A stretch of 64,000 nucleotides of DNA from Fibrobacter succinogenes (GCA_902800345.1 CADCDO010000003.1:1-64000); one strand, 5' to 3'; positions 1 through 10,384 are shown, counted from the stretch's first letter. Notes: a model not told the origin generated them from the letters alone. Program-made: numbers and translations.

Positions 1-98
1 GCAACGACTACAAGCTCAGCTGCGACGAAGTCGGCAAGAAGGTGGAACGCGCTACCGCAAGCAAGACGAAGACGCTCGGCTTCAAGAGAAGGAAATAA
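1..98 (+). CDS. C-terminal end of an unidentified protein (partial)
   Basis: An open frame enters from the left edge and stops with TAA at 96-98, giving about 31 residues that end in a lysine/arginine-rich tail. A hairpin followed by a T-rich stretch lies just downstream, as expected for the end of a gene. The visible part is too short to identify a family. The basic tail resembles the lysine/arginine-rich ends of the large exported proteins in this window, but that is only a resemblance. Confidence 0.5.
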   Translation, partial: NDYKLSCDEVGKKVERATASKTKTLGFKRRK

Positions 99-108
99 AA
101 TTCAACCA

Positions 109-150
109 GCCTCCTGGATTTAACCGTCCAGGCGGCCCTTTACTTTTTGA
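109..150 (+). terminator. Rho-independent terminator
   Basis: CCTGGA at 113-118 pairs with TCCAGG at 127-132, extended by GCC 109-111 with GGC 134-136. A T-rich run follows at about 138-148. It separates the partial upstream gene from the cellulase gene. Confidence 0.65.
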
Positions 151-165
151 ACAGAAGATAGACGT

Positions 166-3100
166 ATGAAAAAACTTATTAGTGCAATATTATTATTCTC
201 CTTATTCTGCATAGAGCATTCTCTTGCAGCCAATACACATAGTCTTCCGAATCTCGACAGGACCTGCAAATCCTGCACACGTATACACAACGATTCGGTA
301 AACGTCTTCAACAGGCGCCCCATCCGCTTGAACCAAAGCGGGTTCAAGCCCGAACATTACAAATACGCCTATGTCGCGGACCCCACTGAAAAGACGTTCA
401 AAATCATTGACGCCAACAGTGGTAAAGAAGTCCCCGGCGGCGGAAACCTCACCCTGATAGGAAAAGTTGTCAGGCCGGGTATAACCGTTAGAGTATCCTT
501 CAACTCCACCCAAGACTTAACAAGACTTGGAGACAGCACTTCGACAGGTTCCGAAACGCTCTACCGCGCCGACTTCACGACACTTACAACAGTAGGCGAA
601 TACTTCCTCGTTGTAGGCAAAGACACCTCGGCAACATTCCATATCAGCCCCTATATTTACAACGCCATTCTTGAAAAATCGATGATGTTCTTTGGAATCC
701 AGCGTTGCGGCAATACCGATTCGCACTTCCACGGAGCCTGCCACTTGAAGGATGGTTCAAGAGTAAATCATGACCTTACCGGTGGCTGGCATGACTGCGG
801 AGACCATTTTAAAGTTGGAGAAACGGTCGGTTACGCAGCTTACGTGCTTTCAATGGTTTACCTCACCTACCCCAACAAGGCCGAAGACCGTTTCGGTCAT
901 TCGTATGCAGATACCATTCCAGACGGAGTTCCTGACATTCTCTACGAAGCCAAAATCGGTGCCGATTATATTATGAAGCTTTACGACGCCTCCGTAGCCG
1001 ACGGACTTATCGAAAAGGGCGACATGTACCATACGGTGGGCATGAGCGATTGGGACCACAGTTTCTGGGATGTGCCCGAACACCAGGACATGCAAAGTAC
1101 TACAAAAGGAGGTCCTGACCGTCTTGTTCTCAAAGGTATCGGAACTAACGTTGCCGGCATTTACACGGCCACCTTGGCAAACGTTGCCGCCGGCTTTAAA
1201 TGGATCAATCCTTCTTACTCCCAAAAACTATTAGACGCGGCCAAAACAATTTATGCAAAAATTGTGAAGCCGACATACTTGAAATACACAGAATCTTATG
1301 AAGGTCGAGACAAATGCGCTAAAAGAGGCAAGGCAACTTTATACGAATATAACGAAGGTAATATAACCTTTAACGGTAAAGGATACTACAGCGGTATGGG
1401 GCTATGCGAAGACGATGCCGCAGCGGCAGCCGTATCGCTCTGGTATGCCACCGGAGATACCACATATTCGTACGATTTGTACAAGAACCCGGAAATGAAT
1501 ACTAACGGGATTGCAAAATACGACTTGGCGTTTTTCCCTAAAGGGATTCTTGCGATGGACCAAGGTTTCAACAACTCTTGGGCAACGGACTACCAGAATC
1601 TATTCGCCTATGTTCTGTTCGCCATGCAAAAGCTGATATTGAACGATCCCGAGTTCGAGACTAAATTCAACATTTCACAGGCGGAAAGGGACTCCCTTTC
1701 GATGCGCGTGATGGCAGCATTCCGCAAGCAAGTCGAAACCAACTCCACGGGTGATTCCATTGCAGTGCTGTATGAGGGGAACACCTCTGTCGAACCCCGC
1801 GAAGGCACATCCAAGCTCAAAGTGAATCCCCCTTACAACTTGGTGTGGACCTCCTTTGACTGGGGCGTGATGCGCTACAACATGGGTTCTGCGGTGGCCG
1901 TATTCCTTTTGTATGAACTGACCAAGGACGAACGCTACTTGAAGGTCGCTTTGGACAACATGTATTACGTACTGGGCGCTAACCCCTGGGATATTTCGCT
2001 TTTGCTCGGTGCAGGCGACAAGAACCCGCAGCACCCGCATAACCGTTCCGCAAACCCCGATGGTTACAATGCTGGCGGCGGTATTCCTTACGATTACAAG
2101 TGCCCCATCGGCGCATTGATGGGTGGACGCGCTCCGAATTTACCATTGATTGAAGACTGGGAAAAATACACCTCGACAGAAACATGTATCGACTTTTCGG
2201 CCCAGTTCCTGTTTCCGGCACAAAGTTTGGCAGAACAGCTCCCGCCCGACAACGACGGTCCTGTTTTCAGCGATGTCGTCGGCATCCCCACATCGGATTC
2301 CACAGCGATTATCAGCTGGAAGACTGACGAACTTGCACTCGTAACCGTCTCCTATGATGCAACAACAAATGCCAATACAGCAAAATCCATACAGCTCACC
2401 GAAGCAGTCAAAGAAGGCTCCGTCACGCTCACCGGGCTAACTCCCGGACAAACGTATTACTTCTTCCTTGAAGGCGTCGACCCTCATGGAAACATCACCA
2501 CGGATGACAACCACGGCTATTGGTACAAATTCACCATGACCTCGACAGCAACACAAATCAAGGGTGTTACCATTTGTCAGGTGGATAATCGCAGTGCCAA
2601 AATTTACTGGTGGAGTACGGACCGTCTAGATGGAATGGTCCATTTCGGCAAAACAAAAGGATCCTATACTGAAAAAGTAGTCGCAAATGGCGGTGTAGCG
2701 CTTTTCCACGAAGCAGTCCTTACCGGACTTGAAGCCGGCACGACATACTACTTTACCGTATCCTCCGGAGCAACGACTTCCGAAGAATATTCTTTCACGA
2801 CCGAGCAATACGCAACAACAGTCGACATGGATATCAACGTCAAGCCTCTCAACAAGGATGGATGTAGAAACTCTTCCGACTGGACAAAATGCAATACGTT
2901 CCTCGTCATCGTCCGAAACAAAGACTCGGTGGAATACAACGATCTTGATTTAAGATTCTATTTCCCCGTAGCAGTCCAAGGATCAAGCAACAACAAGTCC
3001 ATTTGGGATGGAACCGGATTTTCCGTTGGCTGGCCTGTCATAAATTTCGGCGAGCCTGTAGCCTATAATGTCACATCTATGAAAGACTCCGTAGAAACGG

Positions 3101-6063
3101 GCTATTATATGCCAGTCCACATCGAGGGAAAACTTGCTGTATCTGGTAGCTACTTCTTTGAACTTATTATAAACCCCACATACGGAAGCATCAAAAACAG
3201 TTGGTCCTTTAGGCCCCATACCGCAGCAGATGATCCTGAATACTTCGAAGGTATCAATTTGGAGCGAGGACCGCTATATAAAGAAGAATCCAACTCCAAC
3301 ATGTATGTAGAAATCATTAATGGTGTAGGTGAAAAAGCGTTCAGAAAAACTGCATACGTCACAGCATACTACCACGGCACATACATTTACGGCTACGGTC
3401 CGGATTACACACCGGATAAAGGCCCTCAAGTGGACCGTAAAATCGAGACAACGTTCTCGAGCCCATTCATAAGCCCAATCCACTCCGTCGAAAAAGTGGA
3501 TCCGGTAACAACCTATTCCGCCTCAAGCACGATTACTCCGAACGGGTTCCTCGATGCCGTCGAAATGAACAGCGACCCCTATTCATTTGACTATATCAAT
3601 CCCAAGCGCACGGACGCCATCACATTCGGTGGCGATACGACGCTCGCCTATGGCAACAACTACATGGAATGGGTCACCTGGCACAACAGAAACGCCAACC
3701 AGAAGTCTGAAAACAAATACGACTGCGCCTGCGGCGTTGTACGTACGAACGTCGAAATCGACAGTATCACGAAGCCTCTCGAAAAACGCTACCTCGTATT
3801 CGACAAGAGCAACATCGTCGGTTACAAGGACAAATACATCGAAGTCCAAATTTCGCTCCTGGACAGTTCCCTGACGCTCCTCAAGGACGAAAAGAACTTG
3901 AACGTGGAACTCGTCTCCGATGATCCGAACGTCCAGTTCTATACCGATCCGACAGCAACGATTCCAGTAACGACCGTAACGCTTTTCGACGGCGTTGCAA
4001 CAATCTACGTGAGCTCGAAAGTCGCCGTAAAGACGAACATCTCCGCAACGCACGAAAGAACAAAAGATATCGACTATGTACCGGCAACCGCCGAGCTGAA
4101 CATCGAAGAACTTCCGCCCTGGCCGATTATCGATGCCGCAAAGATTGTCGATTTGGACTGCGACCACATTCCGGACGCCATGGACATCACGCTATCGTCG
4201 GAATACACGGAAAACCAGAAATTCACCTCGATTAAGTTCACTTATGACGGGAAGGAATACACATCCAGCACGGTCAAGTCCCTGAACGGCAGATCTCTCG
4301 TCGTAAACATCGACGTCCCGAAAAATGTTGTAACGAACGCCACCGGAAAGATTACGCTTATCAGCAACATTCAAGGACAATCAAAAGAAGTCGAAGATTC
4401 CTACTCCGACGGCATGCCGCCGGCACTCCTTTCGGCAACGATTCTCGAACGTCAGGATACATCAACGACAGACCATCTCTACCTGCAATTCAGCGAACCG
4501 ATTTCAGCGCCAGGCACAAACTTCCCGCTCGTGCTCTATAGCAGCGACAAGACGACCAAGGCCACGATTCCGACCGTTACCAGCGCAAAGCTCTACAACG
4601 AAGAAAAGAACATCTGGCACTTCGAAATTGCCTTTGATGCAGGTGGCAATTCCCTGGTGAGCGCCGGCATGTGGGGACAACTTGACGTGGCGGGAACCAT
4701 CATGGACCTGAACGGAAACGGAGTCGCCGGGGCCTGCACTCCGGACAAAGTCGAAATATTCTTGAAGATTCTGCCTATCCCGATGACCTACGCCGTCATC
4801 ACGGATAAACTCCAGAACGGCTATGCAAGCCATGTCGACATTACGTTTGCCAAGGCTCTAGATGAAAAACATACTCCAGACAAGCTAGAACTCATCTTCG
4901 GCGTTGCCTATCCCGAAACACTTACAGTCGAAAAAGGCATGTTCACCTTTAACGGTGCAACCCTCTCCATCGACCTCAATCCAACATTCAAGTTTGGCAA
5001 CACCGCCGGCACGTTCGAAGGAACTCTCCCGGGCGGCAAGGCGCTCACCAATGCAGGCCTTGTCACGCAATACCTGGGAACCGGTGCAGCCACCGAAACA
5101 AACTCTGTTCTCGCCGAAGACAAAGTGGGACCGGTGTATGTATCCGCGACAATCAACCAGACATCGACAAACGACATCTTGACGATTATCGCAAGCGAGC
5201 CGCTAGTGACTGCGGATTCCGCGCAGCAATACTACAGGCACAAACGCGCCGAAAAGCAATCCAACGCCTTTAGCAGCAGTTTCTCGAGCTGGAGCTACGG
5301 ACAAAACAAATCCGGAGTAATCTTTATCTTCTCGGGTGAACTTACAGGAACGGTCATGGAAGGCGACTTTGTGCGCATGGGTTCCATGATGACAAGTACC
5401 TTCAAGGACGCCAACGGAAACTATCCGGAATTTGAAGTGCCATGGATTCCTGTTGACGGCAAGGGTGCGCCGAGCATCAAGTTCGACGTCGCGCTTCGCG
5501 AAAACGTTACAGACGCGAATTCGAACAAACGTACAAAGGTCGATGTGGGCGAAACCATGCGTTTCTATATCAAGAACCCATCTAGCAACAAGTTCGACCT
5601 CATCCAGAACGGCAAGGTGACGATGGCCGGAATCGATTCCAGCGATATCGGCGGCGCTATCTTTGACGCAAAGCTCACCGTTCCGCGTGGAGCGTCGTTC
5701 GGCGAAGAATGCGCCTGGGAGAAACTGCTTGTCAAGTTCAACATCCCCATTTATTCGAATCTCGGCCACTTCGTCAATCGCTTCCACCAGTCCTTCGAAG
5801 TGGATCCGAAACTTTACCTATCCCCGAACAACCAGATTTACTTTGCCATAGAATGGGCGAACAAGGCTCCGTCAGGCATCCGCTCCAAGGAAGACCGCGC
5901 TGTCGGAACGGGCGCCTACATATACAAGGCCGAAATCGAAACGAGGTTCTCGCCCAACATGAACAATCCTGAAGTCCGAAACGATTCCAAGATTACGCAG
6001 AACTTCTCGTCGAAGAACACCTTCGAAAGAACGAAAGTCTTCGGTATAAAAAGAACAAAGTAA
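166..6063 (+). CDS. Secreted multidomain GH9 cellulase (endoglucanase)
   Basis: Predicted exported endo-beta-1,4-glucanase of glycoside hydrolase family 9. Residues 1-22 form a signal peptide ending near SLAAN. An N-terminal Ig-like domain (about 50-165) precedes the (alpha/alpha)6 catalytic domain (about 170-690). The GGWHDCGD motif at 206-213 carries the Asp pair for nucleophilic water activation (D210, D213). HNRS near 625 is a substrate-binding block, and E672 in STETCID fits the catalytic acid. Two fibronectin/phosphatase-like beta domains follow (about 692-785 and 790-880). A probable carbohydrate-binding beta-sandwich (about 885-1070) and roughly 900 residues of Ig-like segments come next, and the protein ends in a basic tail (RTKVFGIKRTK). 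At 1965 residues it is far longer than a typical GH9 enzyme of 500-900. The long tail suggests cell-surface anchoring or large-complex display. It is followed after 20 bases by sensor genes on the same strand. Family call is firm; the tail's role is inferred. Confidence 0.93.
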   Translation: MKKLISAILLFSLFCIEHSLAANTHSLPNLDRTCKSCTRIHNDSVNVFNRRPIRLNQSGFKPEHYKYAYVADPTEKTFKIIDANSGKEVPGGGNLTLIGKVVRPGITVRVSFNSTQDLTRLGDSTSTGSETLYRADFTTLTTVGEYFLVVGKDTSATFHISPYIYNAILEKSMMFFGIQRCGNTDSHFHGACHLKDGSRVNHDLTGGWHDCGDHFKVGETVGYAAYVLSMVYLTYPNKAEDRFGHSYADTIPDGVPDILYEAKIGADYIMKLYDASVADGLIEKGDMYHTVGMSDWDHSFWDVPEHQDMQSTTKGGPDRLVLKGIGTNVAGIYTATLANVAAGFKWINPSYSQKLLDAAKTIYAKIVKPTYLKYTESYEGRDKCAKRGKATLYEYNEGNITFNGKGYYSGMGLCEDDAAAAAVSLWYATGDTTYSYDLYKNPEMNTNGIAKYDLAFFPKGILAMDQGFNNSWATDYQNLFAYVLFAMQKLILNDPEFETKFNISQAERDSLSMRVMAAFRKQVETNSTGDSIAVLYEGNTSVEPREGTSKLKVNPPYNLVWTSFDWGVMRYNMGSAVAVFLLYELTKDERYLKVALDNMYYVLGANPWDISLLLGAGDKNPQHPHNRSANPDGYNAGGGIPYDYKCPIGALMGGRAPNLPLIEDWEKYTSTETCIDFSAQFLFPAQSLAEQLPPDNDGPVFSDVVGIPTSDSTAIISWKTDELALVTVSYDATTNANTAKSIQLTEAVKEGSVTLTGLTPGQTYYFFLEGVDPHGNITTDDNHGYWYKFTMTSTATQIKGVTICQVDNRSAKIYWWSTDRLDGMVHFGKTKGSYTEKVVANGGVALFHEAVLTGLEAGTTYYFTVSSGATTSEEYSFTTEQYATTVDMDINVKPLNKDGCRNSSDWTKCNTFLVIVRNKDSVEYNDLDLRFYFPVAVQGSSNNKSIWDGTGFSVGWPVINFGEPVAYNVTSMKDSVETGYYMPVHIEGKLAVSGSYFFELIINPTYGSIKNSWSFRPHTAADDPEYFEGINLERGPLYKEESNSNMYVEIINGVGEKAFRKTAYVTAYYHGTYIYGYGPDYTPDKGPQVDRKIETTFSSPFISPIHSVEKVDPVTTYSASSTITPNGFLDAVEMNSDPYSFDYINPKRTDAITFGGDTTLAYGNNYMEWVTWHNRNANQKSENKYDCACGVVRTNVEIDSITKPLEKRYLVFDKSNIVGYKDKYIEVQISLLDSSLTLLKDEKNLNVELVSDDPNVQFYTDPTATIPVTTVTLFDGVATIYVSSKVAVKTNISATHERTKDIDYVPATAELNIEELPPWPIIDAAKIVDLDCDHIPDAMDITLSSEYTENQKFTSIKFTYDGKEYTSSTVKSLNGRSLVVNIDVPKNVVTNATGKITLISNIQGQSKEVEDSYSDGMPPALLSATILERQDTSTTDHLYLQFSEPISAPGTNFPLVLYSSDKTTKATIPTVTSAKLYNEEKNIWHFEIAFDAGGNSLVSAGMWGQLDVAGTIMDLNGNGVAGACTPDKVEIFLKILPIPMTYAVITDKLQNGYASHVDITFAKALDEKHTPDKLELIFGVAYPETLTVEKGMFTFNGATLSIDLNPTFKFGNTAGTFEGTLPGGKALTNAGLVTQYLGTGAATETNSVLAEDKVGPVYVSATINQTSTNDILTIIASEPLVTADSAQQYYRHKRAEKQSNAFSSSFSSWSYGQNKSGVIFIFSGELTGTVMEGDFVRMGSMMTSTFKDANGNYPEFEVPWIPVDGKGAPSIKFDVALRENVTDANSNKRTKVDVGETMRFYIKNPSSNKFDLIQNGKVTMAGIDSSDIGGAIFDAKLTVPRGASFGEECAWEKLLVKFNIPIYSNLGHFVNRFHQSFEVDPKLYLSPNNQIYFAIEWANKAPSGIRSKEDRAVGTGAYIYKAEIETRFSPNMNNPEVRNDSKITQNFSSKNTFERTKVFGIKRTK

Positions 6064-6082
6064 ATTAAAAAGATAGGGAAAT

Positions 6083-8461
6083 ATGCAAGAGAGTCTTTTT
6101 ACAAACTCGCCTTACGTTATCGCGCTTTCGGTCATAGCGCTGATTATCGTGTGCTATTTCCCTATCATGCTCGGTCAAAAGACATCGGTCAAGCAACTTC
6201 CGAGATCCATACACCAATTAGTCATCATCAGCATATTTTGGCAAGCCAGCAGCCTTATTGGTGACATTTTTTTTAGCGGAAGCAACTTCGAATTAGGTTC
6301 CAAGGCCTATACGGCAAGACAAATATTTTTTGGCGTAGCAGGACTAGCCTGGATTCAGTTAGGGAACGCCGTACAGCATACTGCAGAAATCAGCCTGAAT
6401 ATCAAACGGAAGGGCCGTTGGAAGCTCATGAATATTTTCGGGGCCATCATCATGGTCATTTCCACGTTAATATTCATCAAGAATCCCTCGTTTATTTCAA
6501 ATGCGAACATTTTTGGCTATAGGCCATTTGCCGAAAGGCCCGTGTTCTATTTTTATTCTTTTATATTCTGCATTTTTGTCGTTCCCAACATTCTCGTCGC
6601 CGGATACCACATTCTCCACAACATCGTCCAATCCAGCGATTCAACGCTCCCCCGCCAAGTAAGCATCTACATGTTGAGTGCATTCTCATTTTTCTCGATG
6701 CTTGCGATTTTATTCGATTTTTTCATTCCTATTGCAACAAGGTTCGCCGACTACGACCAATTCCTCAAATGGACTCAATTCATTTCGATATTCCTCGCAA
6801 TTCTTTCCGGTCAATATTTTACATCCGTCTCGTTCAAGAACAAAAGCGCCTCTTGGTTTTTGGATAAATTAAAAGACAAAATGATTGACGGGCTCCTTTT
6901 TTACAACAACAACGGACAAATCAAGCTTGCGAACCCGGCTGCGTTGAGCATTCTGCACACAACGATGGACAACATCTTCAACAAGTCCATATCTTCCATA
7001 TTCCCGCAAATCACGGACACCACCCGCGAATCGACTTACAACAAAATAAAAATCAAGATTAACGACGAAGACCATATATTCAACGTCACGACATTCCAGA
7101 TCCGTCAATCGCTCTCGACCTACTACAACGTAGCCTTCTTCAGCGATGTTTCCAAGGCGCTTCACTATCAACAAATTATCAAGATACGCGACGAGCAGTT
7201 CAAGGAATACCAGCTGGACCAGATACGTTATCAGGAACGACTCAATATATGGAAAAAGAAGGTCGACGAAAGCAAGAGTTTCCTGGATACGCTCATCAGC
7301 ACCCTGCCCTTCCGATTCTGGTCCAAGAACGAACAGGGCGTGTTCATGACGCAAAACCAGAACGACATCAAGGAACGCGGGAACCTGTTGCAGACTTCGG
7401 AACCCGACGACAAGATTCTCCCGCAAGAACTTTTAGCCCGAAACGAAGGCGAACCGCAAAGTTTCATCTCTTACGAACGAACGGTCAAGGCAAAAGACGA
7501 TTCGTTTGATGAAGGCGACACCATCGAAATCCTGAAGCAGGACGACTACAACAAGGCCGTTCGCGAAGGCAAGACAAAAGACATATTGATTTTCAACAAC
7601 ATGTTCATCCCGATTATTGCACCGCAAAAACCATATAAAATAATCGGAATCAAGATCGATATCACCAAGGAAATGCGTCTTGAAAAAGAGCGCGACATGT
7701 TGCAGGAACAAAAGCACATCCACTCGAGGCTCGAAGAACTGGGAACCATCTGCGGCGGATTCGCCCACGACTACAACAACATTCTCGGTTCGCAAATCGG
7801 GTTCTGCGACTTGGCGCTCGAAGTCATCGAAAAGGACTCCCAGGCTTATCTGTTCATCCAAGAAGCGCGCAAGGCCGCCACACGCGGTAAGCAATCGCTC
7901 GAGGAACTCCTGAACACCATCCGCGGGAAGACGTCCGAGAAGGACAAGCCCACGGAGTTCCCGCCATACATGATTATCGACGACGTGGTGAAGAAGCTCT
8001 GGATCACGCTCCCGCCCAACGTAAAGGTCAAAGCGGAGAACATCGACAAGAACATCCGCATTGTCGGGAACGTGGCCGCCCTCGACCGCATCATCAGCAA
8101 TCTTGCGAACAACGCCGTTTTCGCCATGAAAGAAAACGGCGGAACGCTTACAATCTCCTTAAAAAGAGAAGAACTCAAAGAACCCCTCATTACCCCATAC
8201 GCACCTCAGATCGAAGCGGGCATTTATGCGAAGATTACGGTCGAAGATACGGGCACGGGAATGGATACAGCAACCCTCGAACGCATATTCTCGCCGTTCT
8301 TTACAACAAAAGCACCAGGCGAAGGTCTCGGTTTAGGCCTTTCATCGGCACTTAGACTGCTAAAAGACGGCAATGCGGGCTATACTGTACAGACAACTTT
8401 GGGCGAAGGTACTATTTTTAATCTATATTGGCCTATAAGAAACGAGAAAATGGAGGCTTAA
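6083..8461 (+). CDS. Membrane histidine kinase with PAS-type sensor
   Basis: Sensor histidine kinase of 792 residues. The first about 230 residues hold some seven hydrophobic segments, like the N-terminal 7TM sensor of the HisK_N type. A PAS-like region follows (about 260-370), then a coiled-coil linker, a second PAS-like region (about 400-535) and a kinase core. The phospho-acceptor is H562 in GGFAHDYNNIL, typical of NtrB-like and hybrid-type kinases. The ATPase domain shows the N box (NLANNAVFAM), G1 (EDTGTGMD), F box (FSPFFTTK) and G2 (GEGLGLGLS). The gene starts 20 bases after the cellulase stop, and its TAA overlaps the ATG of the next gene, so the signalling genes are translationally coupled. 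Its signal is unknown; being next to a cellulase suggests a polysaccharide-related or envelope cue, which is inference. Confidence 0.9.
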   Translation: MQESLFTNSPYVIALSVIALIIVCYFPIMLGQKTSVKQLPRSIHQLVIISIFWQASSLIGDIFFSGSNFELGSKAYTARQIFFGVAGLAWIQLGNAVQHTAEISLNIKRKGRWKLMNIFGAIIMVISTLIFIKNPSFISNANIFGYRPFAERPVFYFYSFIFCIFVVPNILVAGYHILHNIVQSSDSTLPRQVSIYMLSAFSFFSMLAILFDFFIPIATRFADYDQFLKWTQFISIFLAILSGQYFTSVSFKNKSASWFLDKLKDKMIDGLLFYNNNGQIKLANPAALSILHTTMDNIFNKSISSIFPQITDTTRESTYNKIKIKINDEDHIFNVTTFQIRQSLSTYYNVAFFSDVSKALHYQQIIKIRDEQFKEYQLDQIRYQERLNIWKKKVDESKSFLDTLISTLPFRFWSKNEQGVFMTQNQNDIKERGNLLQTSEPDDKILPQELLARNEGEPQSFISYERTVKAKDDSFDEGDTIEILKQDDYNKAVREGKTKDILIFNNMFIPIIAPQKPYKIIGIKIDITKEMRLEKERDMLQEQKHIHSRLEELGTICGGFAHDYNNILGSQIGFCDLALEVIEKDSQAYLFIQEARKAATRGKQSLEELLNTIRGKTSEKDKPTEFPPYMIIDDVVKKLWITLPPNVKVKAENIDKNIRIVGNVAALDRIISNLANNAVFAMKENGGTLTISLKREELKEPLITPYAPQIEAGIYAKITVEDTGTGMDTATLERIFSPFFTTKAPGEGLGLGLSSALRLLKDGNAGYTVQTTLGEGTIFNLYWPIRNEKMEA

Positions 8462-8835
8462 TGTCTACAATACTCATTATTGACGATGACGCTCAACTGA
8501 ACCTCATGTTGAAGTCCGCACTAGAATTGAAAGGTTACACAGTCGATACTGCATGCAATGGCAAGAAAGCGAAGTCCCTCTACCAGAAGAATTCGTACGA
8601 TGTAATCATCACCGACATCATCATGCCAGAAGGTGACGGTTTTGAAGTAATTCTTGATCTCCGTCGCATGGGATTGAGCAATAGAGTGATTGCTATCAGC
8701 GGTGGTGGACGTACATCTGCCGAAGACTACCTGGCAACAGCCCAGCATTTCGATGTCGCAGCCATCTTCAGCAAACCGCTGGATCTCCAGCAGCTCCGCA
8801 ACAAAGTGGACGAGATTATCAAGAGCCATTCGTAA
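8461..8835 (+). CDS. Single-domain response regulator (CheY-like)
   Basis: A 124-residue receiver domain with no output domain. It shows the acidic pocket (IIDDDA near the N-terminus), the phospho-acceptor Asp in ITDIIMPEGDG, the Thr/Ser switch position (AISGGG) and the conserved Lys in FSKPLD. The ATG at 8461 shares its A with the stop codon of the kinase gene and is preceded by GGAGG at 8452-8456, so this start is preferred over an in-frame codon 33 bases upstream. As a stand-alone receiver directly after a kinase it probably accepts that kinase's phosphate, acting as a relay or phosphate sink, or by binding a partner. Confidence 0.9.
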   Translation: MSTILIIDDDAQLNLMLKSALELKGYTVDTACNGKKAKSLYQKNSYDVIITDIIMPEGDGFEVILDLRRMGLSNRVIAISGGGRTSAEDYLATAQHFDVAAIFSKPLDLQQLRNKVDEIIKSHS

Positions 8836-8843
8836 TCGCATAA

Positions 8844-10382
8844 ATGATGAATATCCTGATCGCTGATCTTGATCGGAAATTTGTCGATGAGCTACAACGC
8901 AACTGGTCCATCGCCGGAACGAACCTCCTAGTCTGCTCCGACGAGAAAGCCTTGATGCCGCTAGTAAAAAAGACGTCGATAGACCTCGCGTTTATCGAGG
9001 TTCCTTTTTTAATGCTCGACAATATGGACATGATCAGCTACTTAAAGGAACGTCAGCCAGGCATCGAGATTTTCGTACTGTGCGATGACCGAAACTGGCA
9101 GGGTGCCGCAAGTGCCATCACTCGCGGTGCAAGTAGTTTTTTGAAAAAACCGGTCTCGCAGTCGCTTCTAGAAAGCACGGCTAGCAAAATCCAGGCGCAG
9201 CAGCAAAACAAGTCCAACACGCAACTCATGGAGTCGCAAGTGTTGGATAGTCTTCTTGGCGACACGCCCGAGATGCGCAAAATTCTAAAGACTGTATACA
9301 AAGTAGCACCGACCAACAGTACCCTCCTGATTACGGGCGAATCCGGATCGGGCAAGGAATTTTTGGCGAATGTCGTACACCGTTACAGTAAGCGCGCAAG
9401 CGAACCGTTTGTGCCGGTCAACTGTGGAGCCATTCCCGAGAACCTCGTCGAGAGTGAACTCTTTGGCAGCAAGAAAGGATCCTATACGGGATCAACTGCC
9501 GACAAGAAAGGCTTGTTCGAATCCGCAAACGGCGGAACGCTATTTCTCGACGAAGTCGGCGAACTTTCGCTTGCGACGCAAGTCAAACTTTTGCGTTTTC
9601 TACAAAGTCACGAAATCAGGCGCGTGGGCGAAACGGATGCGCGTTACCTCGACATCCGTATTATAGCCGCGACAAACCGCGATTTACAACAAGCGATGCA
9701 CGAAGGGCGGTTCCGCGAAGACCTTTACTACCGCTTGAACACGTTCCATTTGCAATTGCCGCCCCTGCGCGAACGCAAGCCCGTCATTCCAAACCTAATT
9801 CGTTACTTTATCTTAAAAAATAAAGAAGCGCAAGGCAAGGAAATTCACGATCTGGAACCTGCAGCTCTTTACGCATTGACAAAATACCCCTACCCCGGCA
9901 ACATCCGTGAACTCGAGAACATCATGGAACACGCGATTGTGCTTTCGGAAGGCGGTATCATCAAGCTAGAAGACTTGCCCGAATACGTACAAGTAGAAGC
10001 CCGCGAAAAGACAGTCGCCATTCCGCACTTGAAAGAAAATGTGGAAAACGTTGTTCGCGAAGAAATCGATGAATCCGAAGAAATCGAGAAGTCTATCGAC
10101 AATCCGATTGGGAAACCGATAAACTTTGTTCCTGTAAGCGGCAAGACGGACAGCGCGGGACTTATCACGCATAATCCGACAAAGTTCCTGACGCACAACC
10201 CAGAACCCGTCGAAGAAGAAATTCTTTCGCTTGACGAAATGGAGCGCAGACATATTCTGCATGCATTGAGCATTTGCAAAGGCAACAAGACTGAAGTCTG
10301 CAAAAAGCTCGGCATCAGCCGTGCGACACTATGGCGCAAGCTCAAAGAATTGAAAATTGAGATGGACGGCGGAGACGAGTGA
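8844..10382 (+). CDS. NtrC-family sigma54 activator with degenerate receiver
   Basis: A 512-residue enhancer-binding protein. Residues 1-115 are a receiver-like domain in which the phospho-acceptor position is Glu (E52 in AFIEVP) rather than Asp, although the K of FLKKP is kept. The AAA+ domain (about 145-385) has Walker A GESGSGKE, Walker B GGTLFLDEVGE and arginine-finger region FREDLYYRLN. The sigma54-contacting loop, normally GAFTGA, reads GSYTGS. A Fis-type helix-turn-helix lies at the C-terminus (GNKTEVCKKLGISRATLWRKL, last about 45 residues). It lies 8 bases after the response regulator. The Glu substitution may mimic phosphorylation, making the protein constitutively active or controlled otherwise. 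A start three bases later (second ATG) is equally possible. Confidence 0.9.
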   Translation: MMNILIADLDRKFVDELQRNWSIAGTNLLVCSDEKALMPLVKKTSIDLAFIEVPFLMLDNMDMISYLKERQPGIEIFVLCDDRNWQGAASAITRGASSFLKKPVSQSLLESTASKIQAQQQNKSNTQLMESQVLDSLLGDTPEMRKILKTVYKVAPTNSTLLITGESGSGKEFLANVVHRYSKRASEPFVPVNCGAIPENLVESELFGSKKGSYTGSTADKKGLFESANGGTLFLDEVGELSLATQVKLLRFLQSHEIRRVGETDARYLDIRIIAATNRDLQQAMHEGRFREDLYYRLNTFHLQLPPLRERKPVIPNLIRYFILKNKEAQGKEIHDLEPAALYALTKYPYPGNIRELENIMEHAIVLSEGGIIKLEDLPEYVQVEAREKTVAIPHLKENVENVVREEIDESEEIEKSIDNPIGKPINFVPVSGKTDSAGLITHNPTKFLTHNPEPVEEEILSLDEMERRHILHALSICKGNKTEVCKKLGISRATLWRKLKELKIEMDGGDE

Positions 10383-10384
10383 GC

